Positions 46,481 to 55,352 of a stretch of 64,000 bases of DNA are shown piece after piece. Source of the stretch: Rickettsiaceae bacterium (GTDB lineage Bacteria; Pseudomonadota; Alphaproteobacteria; Rickettsiales; Rickettsiaceae); contig JACKKP010000001.1 of NCBI GenBank assembly GCA_024236375.1, positions 309,872 to 373,871 on the forward strand. The letters run 5' to 3'. The notes under the pieces were generated by a model that worked only from the letters and a program-made list of their open reading frames with translations, was not told the origin of the DNA and searched no databases. A program made the translations under genes and the position numbers. Numbering within the stretch: position 1 is the stretch's first letter; the number at the start of each line of letters is the position of its first letter.

Positions 46481-47455
46481 ATGAAAATATTAGAAACTGA
46501 GCGATTAATTTTACGCACATGGGTTGATGAAGACCTGGAATCAATGTTTGCTATTAACCAAGATCCAAAAGTTATGGAATATTTCCCTAGTCTTCAAGAT
46601 TTGGATATGACTAAAAACTTTATAGATAAAGTAAATGCTCACTTTAAAAATCATGGTTATTCGCTCTATGCCGCGGTAAGAAAAGATACTGGTGAATTCA
46701 TTGGTTTTATTGGGCTACTAATAGCAGATTTCAAAGCGCATTTTACACCTGCTACAGAAATTGGTTGGCGTTTATCATCCAATCACTGGGGTCAAGGCTT
46801 TGCAACAGAAGGGGCTAAAGCCGTTTTAGATTATGCATTTAGAGAATTAAAGATACCGGAGATCGTATCATTTACCGCTGCTGGCAATACTAAATCAATT
46901 AGGGTAATGCAGAAAATTGGTCTGCAACATAATGAAAGCGATGACTTTAACCATCCAAAGCTAGATGATGAAAGTCCATTAAAGCGACATGTGTTGTATC
47001 GGCTAAGTAGATATGATTACCTCAACAATGCTGCCAATATTACTGGGTTTGCATTTGAGAAGGTTGGCGATCCAGATGCCTCAGTACAAAAAATTATTCG
47101 AAATGGTATTAATGAATTCAATCAATCAGTTATTAATGATAAACATTCCAGTTTTACACTTTGCGTTAAAGAAAACGAAAAGATCATTGGTGGGGCAATT
47201 GTTTATCAGCATAGGGATGCGCTATATATCGACGTTTTATGGTGCATGGAAGAATATAGGCGCAAGGGAATTGGTTCTAAACTTATGGGCATGATCGAAT
47301 CTGAAGCCCAAAATAAATCTATCAAAAAATTATTTGTTGACACCTATGCTTTCCAAGCTCAAGAATTTTATAAAAAGCATGGATTTAAAATTATAGGCTG
47401 TGCGCCAGAGTATCTGCTTGGGCATGATAGGATTTTTATGAGGAAAGATATTTGA
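46481..47455 (+). CDS. Double GNAT acetyltransferase
   Basis: The 324-residue product has two complete acetyltransferase domains. The N-terminal half is RimJ/RimL-like (LETERLILRTWVDEDLESMF, GWRLSSNHWGQGFATEGAKA). The C-terminal half is a small GNAT (EEYRRKGIGSKLMG, then FQAQEFYKKHGF) of the same subfamily as the genes at 10875 and 58442. Start ATG 46481 is chosen because it follows the SDR stop by 1 base; an upstream in-frame Met at 46460 lies inside the SDR gene. Tandem GNATs occur in aminoglycoside and related resistance enzymes; the substrate here is unknown. Confidence 0.88.
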   Translation: MKILETERLILRTWVDEDLESMFAINQDPKVMEYFPSLQDLDMTKNFIDKVNAHFKNHGYSLYAAVRKDTGEFIGFIGLLIADFKAHFTPATEIGWRLSSNHWGQGFATEGAKAVLDYAFRELKIPEIVSFTAAGNTKSIRVMQKIGLQHNESDDFNHPKLDDESPLKRHVLYRLSRYDYLNNAANITGFAFEKVGDPDASVQKIIRNGINEFNQSVINDKHSSFTLCVKENEKIIGGAIVYQHRDALYIDVLWCMEEYRRKGIGSKLMGMIESEAQNKSIKKLFVDTYAFQAQEFYKKHGFKIIGCAPEYLLGHDRIFMRKDI

Positions 47456-48339
47456 TGAACGAGCTAGAAAAAAACAATATTAATTTATTCGGCAAGCGTG
47501 GCAAGCAATGGATTCAAAGCCTTCCTAAAATCACAGAATCTTTATCAAAAAAATGGCAATTAACCGATATTGTTCCTGTAGAAAACATGAGCTGGAATTA
47601 TGTTGTAAAAGCACATTCTAAAAAGCATGGCCCTGTCTGCATTAAAGTTAGTGTTGATGAAAATTTAATATCTGATGAAATTAAAGCATTAGAATATTTT
47701 AATGGCTTTGGTATGATAAAGTTAATTGATCACGATACAGAGTTACACGCACTTTTACTGCGCCAAGCTATCCCAGGAAAATCTCTTAAAGATCTTTATC
47801 AATCTAATAAAGAGGAACCAATAGCAATATATGCTAGCGTAATTGAGGCTTTATTATCAGCTCCAAAGGGCAAAATTAACACTAAAAAACATGTTAAAGA
47901 CTGGCTTAAAGCTTTTGATCGTGTACCCAAAAATAAGCTGCCAAACGATCTAATTCATAAGGCTAAAATTTTGAGTAAGGAAATGCTTGAGCAGCCCCAT
48001 GATGAATTTCTTCTACATGGCGATTTGCATATGGATAATATAATTTCAGATCAGAATGAATGGATAGCAATTGACCCTAAAGGAATTATTGGCCCTAAAG
48101 AATTTGAAATAGCATGCTTCGATTTTATTACTAAAGATGAATTGTCATCGGTAGACAATATCCCAGAGCTTTTTAATGCTAGAGCAACAGAGTTATCGCG
48201 GTTACTAAAAATAGACAATTCTATACTTAAGAATTGGGTTTTTATTCGTTTAGTCCTTGGAGCCTGCTGGATGATAGAAGACAATGGCAAAGCAGACTTG
48301 TTTCTTAACCAATTGCAGGCGATTTTCCTGATATGTTAA
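47455..48339 (+). CDS. APH(6)/hydroxyurea-type phosphotransferase
   Basis: The 294-residue kinase is of the streptomycin 6-phosphotransferase family. The Brenner-type catalytic motif HGDLHMDNI is at 188-196 (Asp190 catalytic), with metal-binding IDPKG downstream as in APH(6). The N-lobe shows VCIKVS (nucleotide lysine) and LLLRQAIPGKSL. The ATG at 47455 shares one base with the preceding stop (TGATG). Streptomycin-like aminocyclitols are the classical substrates, but this remains inference. The 3' end is 1 base from the convergent ClbS-like gene. Confidence 0.85.
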   Translation: MNELEKNNINLFGKRGKQWIQSLPKITESLSKKWQLTDIVPVENMSWNYVVKAHSKKHGPVCIKVSVDENLISDEIKALEYFNGFGMIKLIDHDTELHALLLRQAIPGKSLKDLYQSNKEEPIAIYASVIEALLSAPKGKINTKKHVKDWLKAFDRVPKNKLPNDLIHKAKILSKEMLEQPHDEFLLHGDLHMDNIISDQNEWIAIDPKGIIGPKEFEIACFDFITKDELSSVDNIPELFNARATELSRLLKIDNSILKNWVFIRLVLGACWMIEDNGKADLFLNQLQAIFLIC

Positions 48340-48340
48340 A

Positions 48341-48901
48341 TTAGCACGCCTTATCTCTCAATGTCGCTTTTATGCGAGCTAAAGCCCTTTTGTAGGGTGA
48401 AAGACTATTAACTACTATCCATTTTTTTAGAGGCCATTGTTTTCCAGATTTTAATGTGCACCAATGCCAGACACCTAGACGATCTATATTGCCAGAGCAG
48501 CTTTCTACTTCTATTATAGAAATAATCTTTTGTGTTACAATTTTCAAAGATAGTAATTGATTATCTAAAGAATTTTCTTCATATTTACCATAAAAGTGAT
48601 ACGCAATTTTCTCATATTCCCATTTAGAAAAACCTTCTCCTGGCATAATAAAACTTTTATGCTGTTTGCCTTTTTCGTACCAAGATACAAGAAAATTAGC
48701 CCAGCCAATCAAATAGGACAATACATTGGAAACAGTGATGTTGTTTTTTTCAAACTTAGTGATAATTTCTTCACCAATAAGTTGCGCAGGTATTTTCTTT
48801 GTTGTTTCAGATAATTTATTATAAGCCACAATTAATTGTTTAGATAAGTCTTTTGTTGCTAGATCACAAGAGATCAAATTATCATTATTTCCTACATTCA
48901 T
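48341..48901 (-). CDS. ClbS/DfsB family four-helix protein
   Basis: A 186-residue protein of the DUF1706 family that includes ClbS, which protects colibactin producers by opening the cyclopropane warhead. Recognisable are VLSYLIGWANFLVSWYEKG, FSKWEYEKIAYHFY and the C-terminal IVVNSLSPYKRALARI. Start ATG 48901 is preferred over upstream in-frame starts because it gives the usual N-terminus. It overlaps the upstream methyltransferase gene by 17 bases, and is the last gene of the long minus-strand unit. Confidence 0.8.
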   Translation of the reverse strand: MNVGNNDNLISCDLATKDLSKQLIVAYNKLSETTKKIPAQLIGEEIITKFEKNNITVSNVLSYLIGWANFLVSWYEKGKQHKSFIMPGEGFSKWEYEKIAYHFYGKYEENSLDNQLLSLKIVTQKIISIIEVESCSGNIDRLGVWHWCTLKSGKQWPLKKWIVVNSLSPYKRALARIKATLRDKAC

Positions 48902-49640
48902 AAACAACAACCTCATCTGTATCATCTGGAGATAGAGAACGATCAAAGCATTTCCGTAAATTAACGCTAGAAAAACCTATATTTTTTAATGTATTTACTA
49001 GGTTTTTAGGTTCATAAATGCGCACTTTAAATTCTTCTATTTCTGTTTTTGTTATCTGATTGCCAGTAACTAGTTCATATCTACAAATACTTGTCCCTAC
49101 GTTGTTTTCTGTTGGCACATCAAAAAACGTAGCAAGAATCATATCGCCATCGTTTCTTTTATATACCGAAGAGCGTGGAACACCAAATTTTTCAGGGATA
49201 GACTTGAGAGTTTCAGTTTCGAAAACTAGAACTCCACCTGGCTCTAAAATATTGTAAAATGATTTTAAGGCATTATTTGCAGCTATCTCATCTATCAATA
49301 GACCAAAAGATCCACTAGGAATAAAGATCAGACTAAAAGAGCTATCTTGTTTAATCTGTTCTACGTAGCCGTGCCAAACATTCGGTGAGACCCCCAGCTG
49401 TTTTGCTTTTTCATCTAATGAATCCAACATGTTTTGGCTGGCATCAAAACCTTGAATATCAAATCCATCTTGTAAAAATGGCAATAAAAATCTACCAGTT
49501 CCGCACATTGGTTCCAAGATTTTTCCTTTTGCGTCTTGTAGATATGATTTATAAAAATTATAATCAGCCTCAGGCACCTTTGGCTTGCTTAGCTCATAAA
49601 CTTGCGTGCAAAGATTAAGGTAAGTATCAAGTTCTTTCAT
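48885..49640 (-). CDS. Class I SAM-dependent methyltransferase
   Basis: A 251-residue Rossmann-fold methyltransferase. Motif I reads KILEPMCGTGRFLLPFL, followed by GFDASQNMLDSL (acidic ribose-binding end), SFSLIFIPSGSFGLL and a C-terminal KNIGFSSVNL. It resembles the small-molecule Methyltransf_25 group rather than nucleic-acid enzymes. It starts inside the deacetylase stop (ATGA overlap) and is followed by the ClbS-like gene. Substrate unknown. Confidence 0.85.
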   Translation of the reverse strand: MKELDTYLNLCTQVYELSKPKVPEADYNFYKSYLQDAKGKILEPMCGTGRFLLPFLQDGFDIQGFDASQNMLDSLDEKAKQLGVSPNVWHGYVEQIKQDSSFSLIFIPSGSFGLLIDEIAANNALKSFYNILEPGGVLVFETETLKSIPEKFGVPRSSVYKRNDGDMILATFFDVPTENNVGTSICRYELVTGNQITKTEIEEFKVRIYEPKNLVNTLKNIGFSSVNLRKCFDRSLSPDDTDEVVVYECRK

Positions 49641-50320
49641 CGTGATTGCTCCAAAATTTGGTAATTTAAAAATTCTACTTTTTGCTTCAATAAAAATTCC
49701 ATAGAAGCTTCAAAAAGATGGTGGTTATTATCGAAGTCATGTAGCAAAACGACAGCAGTATCATTTTTATAACCATCAAAATATCTCTTCATGTTATTAA
49801 TATATGCATTTAAATCATTAATATACTTGGTTTTATAGTCCTCTGTATCCCAATCCCAATATGAGTCAATGTATGAATCAGCAGGTTGAAAATTAAGCGC
49901 TTTAAATTTATTTTCCTTCAAGAAAGATTGGATATCTCGAACCTTATTTTTATCTAGTTCACTTTTAGGTTCTTTAGCTTTAGCTCCAGCCCCGCGATCT
50001 GCAAAAGGCAGCCTTATAATTTTGTGTGGCCTTAATTTCCCCGCTGATTGATAGCACTTTTCTATTAGTTGTTCTGTTCGTATAATTTCATCAATACATT
50101 CTGAAAGTGTTATTTCTGAAAAATATGGATGGCTGTAAGAGTGGTTGCCGATCAAGAATCCATTATTAATTGCATTAACAATTTGATCTGGATGCTTGAA
50201 GATATATTCCCCACGAGCATAAAATATAGCTGGTATATTTTCATTAATTAGAAAATCCACTTTCTTATCCATGTGGATTGATGGAGAATCATCGATAGTT
50301 AAATATATTTTACTTAGCAT
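49637..50320 (-). CDS. Polysaccharide deacetylase-like (NodB fold) protein
   Basis: A 227-residue NodB-homology protein. The metal triad is present: Asp11 in LTIDDSP, His60 and His64 in NHSYSHP; RLPFADRG gives motif 3. Start ATG 50320 is preceded by GGGGGAAAC, a good ribosome site; an upstream in-frame start at 50353 lies deeper in the CPBP gene. There is no signal peptide, so it is probably cytoplasmic. It may deacetylate a small N-acetylated compound rather than cell-wall glycan (inference from the neighbours). Confidence 0.8.
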   Translation of the reverse strand: MLSKIYLTIDDSPSIHMDKKVDFLINENIPAIFYARGEYIFKHPDQIVNAINNGFLIGNHSYSHPYFSEITLSECIDEIIRTEQLIEKCYQSAGKLRPHKIIRLPFADRGAGAKAKEPKSELDKNKVRDIQSFLKENKFKALNFQPADSYIDSYWDWDTEDYKTKYINDLNAYINNMKRYFDGYKNDTAVVLLHDFDNNHHLFEASMEFLLKQKVEFLNYQILEQSR

Positions 50321-51098
50321 GTTTCCCCCAATAAGGCTTAATTTTAAAGGCAATAATCCCTATGCACATAATTAACCCATAAGAACTACTTACAATTAAA
50401 CCTTCTTCTCCCATGAGCAAATAATTTCCGCTACTTGTGAGAGTAATGATTGGAAGAATGCTATTGAAAAATGTATTATGGATGCCATGAGCTAATGCTG
50501 TTGGCCAGACAGAATTTTTCTTTTCATATATCCATGTATAACAAACTGAGAGAAAGCACACATTTATTAAAAATATCAATATGCTTATTACCGGTGTTTC
50601 TGCTAATAGGTAGATAGGCAAGTGCCATACCCCCCATATTGCTCCAGAGATTAAACTTCTAAGCCAAAAGCTTTTGACCGCCGATTTTGATTTTCTTAAT
50701 AAATATCCTCTCCAACCAATTTCTTCACCACAAGCAAAAATTAAGTTTACCCCTAGCATATAAGGTATGCCAAAAATTAAAAACCTACTCCAGGCTTTTA
50801 AAGTATCCCCGTTGTTATAGGCTATGGCGCTTTCAGGTAATCCAAATGTTTGTGTAGAAGTCATTGATGCAATGATCAAGTATAAAGTAAAAGAACTCAG
50901 AGGCAATAATAACCCTAACAATAGGTTGGATAAACCGCCAAACTGGAACAAAGATTTTAATTTTTCTTTTTTATATACAGTAAGAGCTGCAGCTAAAAGC
51001 CCTGGAACAAACATAATTAAATCACCATATGCTGGAGGCATAAAAAACCACCCAGCCCATGAAATCAAAAATGTCAGTATTAGGAATAGGCCAATCAT
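50310..51098 (-). CDS. CPBP family intramembrane metalloprotease
   Basis: The 262-residue membrane protein has about eight helices and the three CAAX-protease/bacteriocin-processing motifs: CGEEIGWRGYLL (EExxxR), WGVWHLPIYL (FxxxH-like) and HGIHNTF (HxxxN-like). Such proteins process peptides or give bacteriocin self-immunity. It starts in an ATGA overlap with the NUDIX stop and overlaps the deacetylase start by 11 bases. Confidence 0.88.
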   Translation of the reverse strand: MIGLFLILTFLISWAGWFFMPPAYGDLIMFVPGLLAAALTVYKKEKLKSLFQFGGLSNLLLGLLLPLSSFTLYLIIASMTSTQTFGLPESAIAYNNGDTLKAWSRFLIFGIPYMLGVNLIFACGEEIGWRGYLLRKSKSAVKSFWLRSLISGAIWGVWHLPIYLLAETPVISILIFLINVCFLSVCYTWIYEKKNSVWPTALAHGIHNTFFNSILPIITLTSSGNYLLMGEEGLIVSSSYGLIMCIGIIAFKIKPYWGKHAK

Positions 51099-51631
51099 TT
51101 GCTACCTCTATTTGGCTTCTTTGCTAAATCTATCCAAATGGGTTCTTCTGGGTAATTTTCACTTAAAATGTCAGAAAGATATTCTGGCAAAACTACTGGA
51201 TACACAACTTCATCTGAATTTAATATCTCTTCTAAGCTGAACCATGCAGTTTTTTCAATGACTTTACGCTCTTCATCTGTTAAATGCTGCAACGTTATCT
51301 CAGAATTTTTAGTGTGAGCTACTATGAACTGTTGTTTTAATTTCGTCATTTTGCCCGACAATACCATTTCGAATTCTCCGAACCACACCTTAGGCCCAAA
51401 AACAACATCTTGTTGCTCTAGCCCCGTTTCCTCTTTTAATTCACGAATTGCCGCATCCATAAATTCTTCGCCAGGTTCTATTTCTCCACCAATTGGAAAC
51501 CAAAATCTACCATGATAACTGCCATCCTTAGAGGTGGTCTTTGGATCATCTGCACACATTAGCAGTATTTTATTATCTGCATTTATCAATATAATTTTTA
51601 CGCTATTACGTATTGGTAATTCATCACTCAT
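51095..51631 (-). CDS. NUDIX hydrolase
   Basis: A 178-residue pyrophosphohydrolase with a complete Nudix box from GGEIEPGEEF to RELKEETGLE (GX5EX7REUXEEXGU). The N-terminus (IILINADNKILLMC) is the usual first strand, and the C-terminal part resembles ADP-ribose/nucleotide-sugar members. It overlaps the upstream P-loop kinase by 8 bases and the CPBP gene by 4. A second, broken NUDIX gene lies at 61689. Confidence 0.9.
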   Translation of the reverse strand: MSDELPIRNSVKIILINADNKILLMCADDPKTTSKDGSYHGRFWFPIGGEIEPGEEFMDAAIRELKEETGLEQQDVVFGPKVWFGEFEMVLSGKMTKLKQQFIVAHTKNSEITLQHLTDEERKVIEKTAWFSLEEILNSDEVVYPVVLPEYLSDILSENYPEEPIWIDLAKKPNRGSK

Positions 51632-52214
51632 TGTTTACACCTATTAACTTCTTAATACTTAAAATCTGGACATCAAGAGATGTCATTCCATCAATTACTA
51701 GATCAGCTTCAGCTTTATAGACATCATCAAAAAATAATGGTCTTGCTGAATGCAAATAAAGACTGATTTCATCAAGCAAATCTGTTTTTGTTTTTATATC
51801 AGAGCTAAAGTCTCTAAGAATTCTTCTGCACAAGGAAACGTCTAATGGAACTGATAGATGGATCCAAAAATCAATATACGGGCCTGTTTGTTTATGTAAT
51901 CTACCAAGTGGGGCATCAAAAATAATGTATTTCGAACTATACAGTATTTCTTCTGTTACCGGATGCTTTAGATCTGATCCTGATTTCAATCCATCCAGTA
52001 CTTTAGCTAGCTCTGGATAGTTCCATTCATCATAGCGGCCTTCTCGTTTGAACCAATCAACATAATCCTCTGGTCCAGTAGAAATATCATCAAAATCATC
52101 CCATGAAACAAGTGTGGCGGATAAAGCATTAGATAAAGCTTTTGCTAAAGTGGATTTTCCAGACCCCATATTGCCGCTAATGCCTATGATATAAGGGGGA
52201 TTAATATCTTTCAT
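51624..52214 (-). CDS. P-loop kinase, uridine-kinase-like
   Basis: The 196-residue nucleotide/nucleoside-kinase-fold protein has Walker A GNMGSGKST (15-23), an acidic LVSWDDFDD segment typical of uridine and pantothenate kinase relatives, and IIFDAPLGRLH. Phosphorylation of a small hydroxylated substrate is likely, identity unknown. The ATG shares one base with the stop of the upstream triple-fusion gene (TAATG). Confidence 0.8.
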   Translation of the reverse strand: MKDINPPYIIGISGNMGSGKSTLAKALSNALSATLVSWDDFDDISTGPEDYVDWFKREGRYDEWNYPELAKVLDGLKSGSDLKHPVTEEILYSSKYIIFDAPLGRLHKQTGPYIDFWIHLSVPLDVSLCRRILRDFSSDIKTKTDLLDEISLYLHSARPLFFDDVYKAEADLVIDGMTSLDVQILSIKKLIGVNNE

Positions 52215-54160
52215 TACTTACATACCTCATCAATAATCCGTTTCTGCAACAAAGCCTCTGGGCTATTTTTATCTGCGATATTGCAAAGTTCAAATGTAGC
52301 TTTCCACAGTGCCCAAGCTCGCGCTCTAAGCCATGTGTCCTCATCTAATCCCATTTCAGTTATAAAAACATCTCGTGCTTTACCGCTTAAGTAAGTCCAT
52401 GCAATGACAAGATCGCAAGCAGGATCACCCATAGCAGTGCCACCAAAATCAATTACACCTGATAATTTATTATATTTGATGAGTATATTGCCAACTGCAA
52501 AATCACCATGAATCCAAATAGGTTCTTTGTTCCATTTAGTAGCGCAGGCTCTTTCCCAAAGTTCTAAAGCACTGCTGCCATCTATAATATCTGCTAATTT
52601 AGCAATTTGTTCGCGAGCGCCTGAATCATAAACACTAACATGATCACCTCGCCACCAATTATGCTGACCAGGGCTAGGGCCTTCCACATCAGTAATGGCT
52701 TGCAGTTCCTTCAAAAAAGTTGCTAGATCAAAAGCTAAGTTTTCTAATGATTGCTCATCAAGAGTTACATGATTGGCGCTACTACCATCAAGCCATTTGT
52801 AAATAGAAAATGGATACGGATAATCCTCAGATAGTTTGCCTATTTTTATAGGAGCAGGAATTGCGATGCTTAAATGCTTTGCTAGCTTTGGCAATAATTC
52901 TTGCTCTTTAGGTACCTTAAGTGCATAACTTTCAGCTGTTGGCATACGGATAAGCATATCATCGCCAATCCGATAAGTTCTGTTGTCGTGGCCTTGTTGC
53001 TCAACCTCGGTTACAGTTAAGCCTGCGTATTCAGGAAATTGAGAATTTATTAGTTTTTTTGCGAGCTCTAACGTGATATTCAGCTTTTGCTCTAAACCTC
53101 CATTTTCGCTATCAAAACTAAAAATAATTCTCTTAGGCTGATCTTTGTCGAAATCGATTAGCTTTGTTTCTTTTTCAAAAACATTAGCAGTGAATTTGCT
53201 AATAGTATTTTCCCAAAACTTAAGCGCTGAGATATTTTCAGGTATTACAGATACTTCCCACTTACCAGGATGCAATTGCCAAATTTTTTCAGCGGCAATT
53301 TTGCCGACACCTGATCGTTGAAATTTTGCAAGTATGAAAAACTGATCGACTTTCCAATCGGTATGTTTCTCTAATCCTTTTTCATTAATCAATGCAAAAC
53401 CAGCAATCTCATCGTAAACTTTAATAACATAAGCAATCTTGTCATTATCCTCACAATAACATCTATAGCTTTTTGGATTATAGAGTCCATCTCCAGATAT
53501 AGAAAAACCTAATTCTCTTGAGGCATCATAAACATATAACTGTGCCATGTTTTGAATAATGTGGTAGCTGTCAACATTAATAGGCTCTAAGGTCACAGTA
53601 GGCGGGAATTTCTTTATTAACAAATGATGTGGCTTACCACTGCCACTGCAATCACCACCCATAACGAAATCAGCAATATGCTTAAAGCCTGCTTTCTCAT
53701 ATACTCGTTTAGCTCTAGGGTTGTCACTTGCCGGATCGATTAAAAATGTATCTGCCTTTTTATCAAATGAATCTCTGAAAAAATCAATAAATTGGGTTAA
53801 AGTTTTAGAACCATATCCTTTGCCGATATGTTCGATGCTACCAATCATATAATCTAAGCCGTAAGTATGGCCTGTTTTAGATAAGTGTGATAGCTTTAAT
53901 GCACCAATATCATCCTTGATTGTCTCGCATATTGTCATTAGCATTGCGTACGGCTTTCCAGAATCTAGTGCAATCCAATAAATGTATTTACCATCGCAAT
54001 AATTTGATGGTTCTTTTCTACCGCCCATAAAATTTAAAATGTCATCTTTGTGCCCCTGAGTATTATCCCAGAATTCTTGTACATGAGGCTCTGCTAACCA
54101 TGAAAAAATTATTTCTTTATGAGTAGTGGTTGCTTTTTCAAACGTTATATTATCGGTCAT
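52214..54160 (-). CDS. GNAT-GNAT-APH three-domain fusion
   Basis: The 648-residue product joins three enzyme domains. Residues 1 to about 190 are an AAC(6')-like acetyltransferase (FSWLAEPHVQEFWD, YGLDYMIGS, GKGYGSKTLTQF, NPRAKRVYEKAGF). About 193-340 is a second GNAT (FQRSGVGKIAAEK, then ALKFWENTI). About 355-648 is an APH-fold kinase with VEQQGHDNRTYRIG, catalytic IHGDF (His551, Asp553) and metal-binding IDFGG (Asp571). An AAC-APH fusion is known for aminoglycosides (AAC(6')-APH(2'')), but an extra GNAT in the middle is not a layout I know. ATG 54160 is chosen over TTG 54166. Confidence 0.88.
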   Translation of the reverse strand: MTDNITFEKATTTHKEIIFSWLAEPHVQEFWDNTQGHKDDILNFMGGRKEPSNYCDGKYIYWIALDSGKPYAMLMTICETIKDDIGALKLSHLSKTGHTYGLDYMIGSIEHIGKGYGSKTLTQFIDFFRDSFDKKADTFLIDPASDNPRAKRVYEKAGFKHIADFVMGGDCSGSGKPHHLLIKKFPPTVTLEPINVDSYHIIQNMAQLYVYDASRELGFSISGDGLYNPKSYRCYCEDNDKIAYVIKVYDEIAGFALINEKGLEKHTDWKVDQFFILAKFQRSGVGKIAAEKIWQLHPGKWEVSVIPENISALKFWENTISKFTANVFEKETKLIDFDKDQPKRIIFSFDSENGGLEQKLNITLELAKKLINSQFPEYAGLTVTEVEQQGHDNRTYRIGDDMLIRMPTAESYALKVPKEQELLPKLAKHLSIAIPAPIKIGKLSEDYPYPFSIYKWLDGSSANHVTLDEQSLENLAFDLATFLKELQAITDVEGPSPGQHNWWRGDHVSVYDSGAREQIAKLADIIDGSSALELWERACATKWNKEPIWIHGDFAVGNILIKYNKLSGVIDFGGTAMGDPACDLVIAWTYLSGKARDVFITEMGLDEDTWLRARAWALWKATFELCNIADKNSPEALLQKRIIDEVCK

Positions 54161-55352
54161 AATCAACTCCCAAAAGCTTTTCGCACCCAGATTGAATTTT
54201 AGAAAGAATATTATCTAGTGCAGTTAATTCATCTTCAGAAACTGACTCTAATATTTTTTGATGAGTTCTTTCGACGACAGGCCAAATTTCTGCCAAAAAC
54301 TCAGTTCCCTTGTCAGTTAAAGAGTAATTTTCTCCGCTATTAACCAAATAATTTTTTTGCTCGATTTTAGAGATAAATTCCTGAAGCTCATCACCAAATA
54401 AAGTTGTGTCTTTGGATATTTGCTCTGATGTCATGGTTTTATCAAGCGCCATAATCATCATGAGAATTACTTGCATGCCACTCAAGTCAGTGCAGCTTCT
54501 TATTTCTTTATCAAATGCAGTACGAATCAATTTACCGGTAACGCCAATTTGTCGCCCTAAGTTTGAAAATATTTTTTCTTTTAGCATTATAACAACCTGT
54601 TTGAATTTAAGTTCGTAAATAGATATACCTGCTGAAACTGAAGCATTTAATGATTCAACAGCTATATTCATAGGTATTTGGATTGCGATGTCCGCCGAGT
54701 CTATAAATTTCTGACTTGCGCCAGTAGTTTCATTTCCAACCACAAGAGCAATCTTTTTATTTTGCATGGGAGCCTGTGACTGCAAATTTTTAGCATGCGG
54801 TGAGGTAACTATTATCTGATATCCCTGTTTCTTCAATGCATTAATTGCAGACTCATCATTACAATATTCAGAAATTTTGCTGCTAAATACAGTGCCTCTT
54901 GAACTGTCTATCACTTTTCTTGCAAAAGGGTCTGATTGCATATTAACAAACATAAACTCATTTATTGAAAAACCCTGGCTGGTACGGACAATAGAGCCGA
55001 TATTTCCAAAATCTTGAAGGCCATCTAAAACAACGACGAAATCACTATTAATAAGGTTAGACTGATTAATTTTTGCTACAGCCATATATGGAATTAGATA
55101 ATTTGTTCCGCTAATTTTCTTTAAGATACCTTCGCTAACTTCTATTATCTTGTCTATTGATATGGTAGAAAAAGTGTCCTCTCTTTCTTTGAAAGTTGTA
55201 AATATAAACTCTATTTCTACAAAATTTTTTATTGCCCAATTTATTTGTTCAGCACCATACAATAACGCTTTACCTAATTCTTTCCGCTTACTAGAGGATT
55301 GTAAGTCACGCGCACCTGAAATAATTGGATCTTTTATGGAGGTGATTTTCAT
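54150..55352 (-). CDS. SpoU/TrmH rRNA methyltransferase fused to a MarR-type winged helix
   Basis: A 400-residue single frame. Residues 1-250 are a SPOUT 2'-O-ribose methyltransferase with all three knot motifs: motif 1 FGNIGSIVRT (Asn117, Arg123), motif 2 LVVGNETTGAS (203-213) and motif 3 IQIPMNIAVESLNASVSAG (224-242). Residues about 255-395 form a MarR-like winged helix ending LTDKGTEFLAEIWPVVERT, then SEDELTALDNIL. The first part resembles the thiostrepton-resistance methyltransferase group; the fusion suggests drug sensing joined to ribosome modification (inference). It is coupled to the kinase upstream (ATGA) and overlaps the triple-fusion gene by 11 bases. Confidence 0.85.
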   Translation of the reverse strand: MKITSIKDPIISGARDLQSSSKRKELGKALLYGAEQINWAIKNFVEIEFIFTTFKEREDTFSTISIDKIIEVSEGILKKISGTNYLIPYMAVAKINQSNLINSDFVVVLDGLQDFGNIGSIVRTSQGFSINEFMFVNMQSDPFARKVIDSSRGTVFSSKISEYCNDESAINALKKQGYQIIVTSPHAKNLQSQAPMQNKKIALVVGNETTGASQKFIDSADIAIQIPMNIAVESLNASVSAGISIYELKFKQVVIMLKEKIFSNLGRQIGVTGKLIRTAFDKEIRSCTDLSGMQVILMMIMALDKTMTSEQISKDTTLFGDELQEFISKIEQKNYLVNSGENYSLTDKGTEFLAEIWPVVERTHQKILESVSEDELTALDNILSKIQSGCEKLLGVDYDR

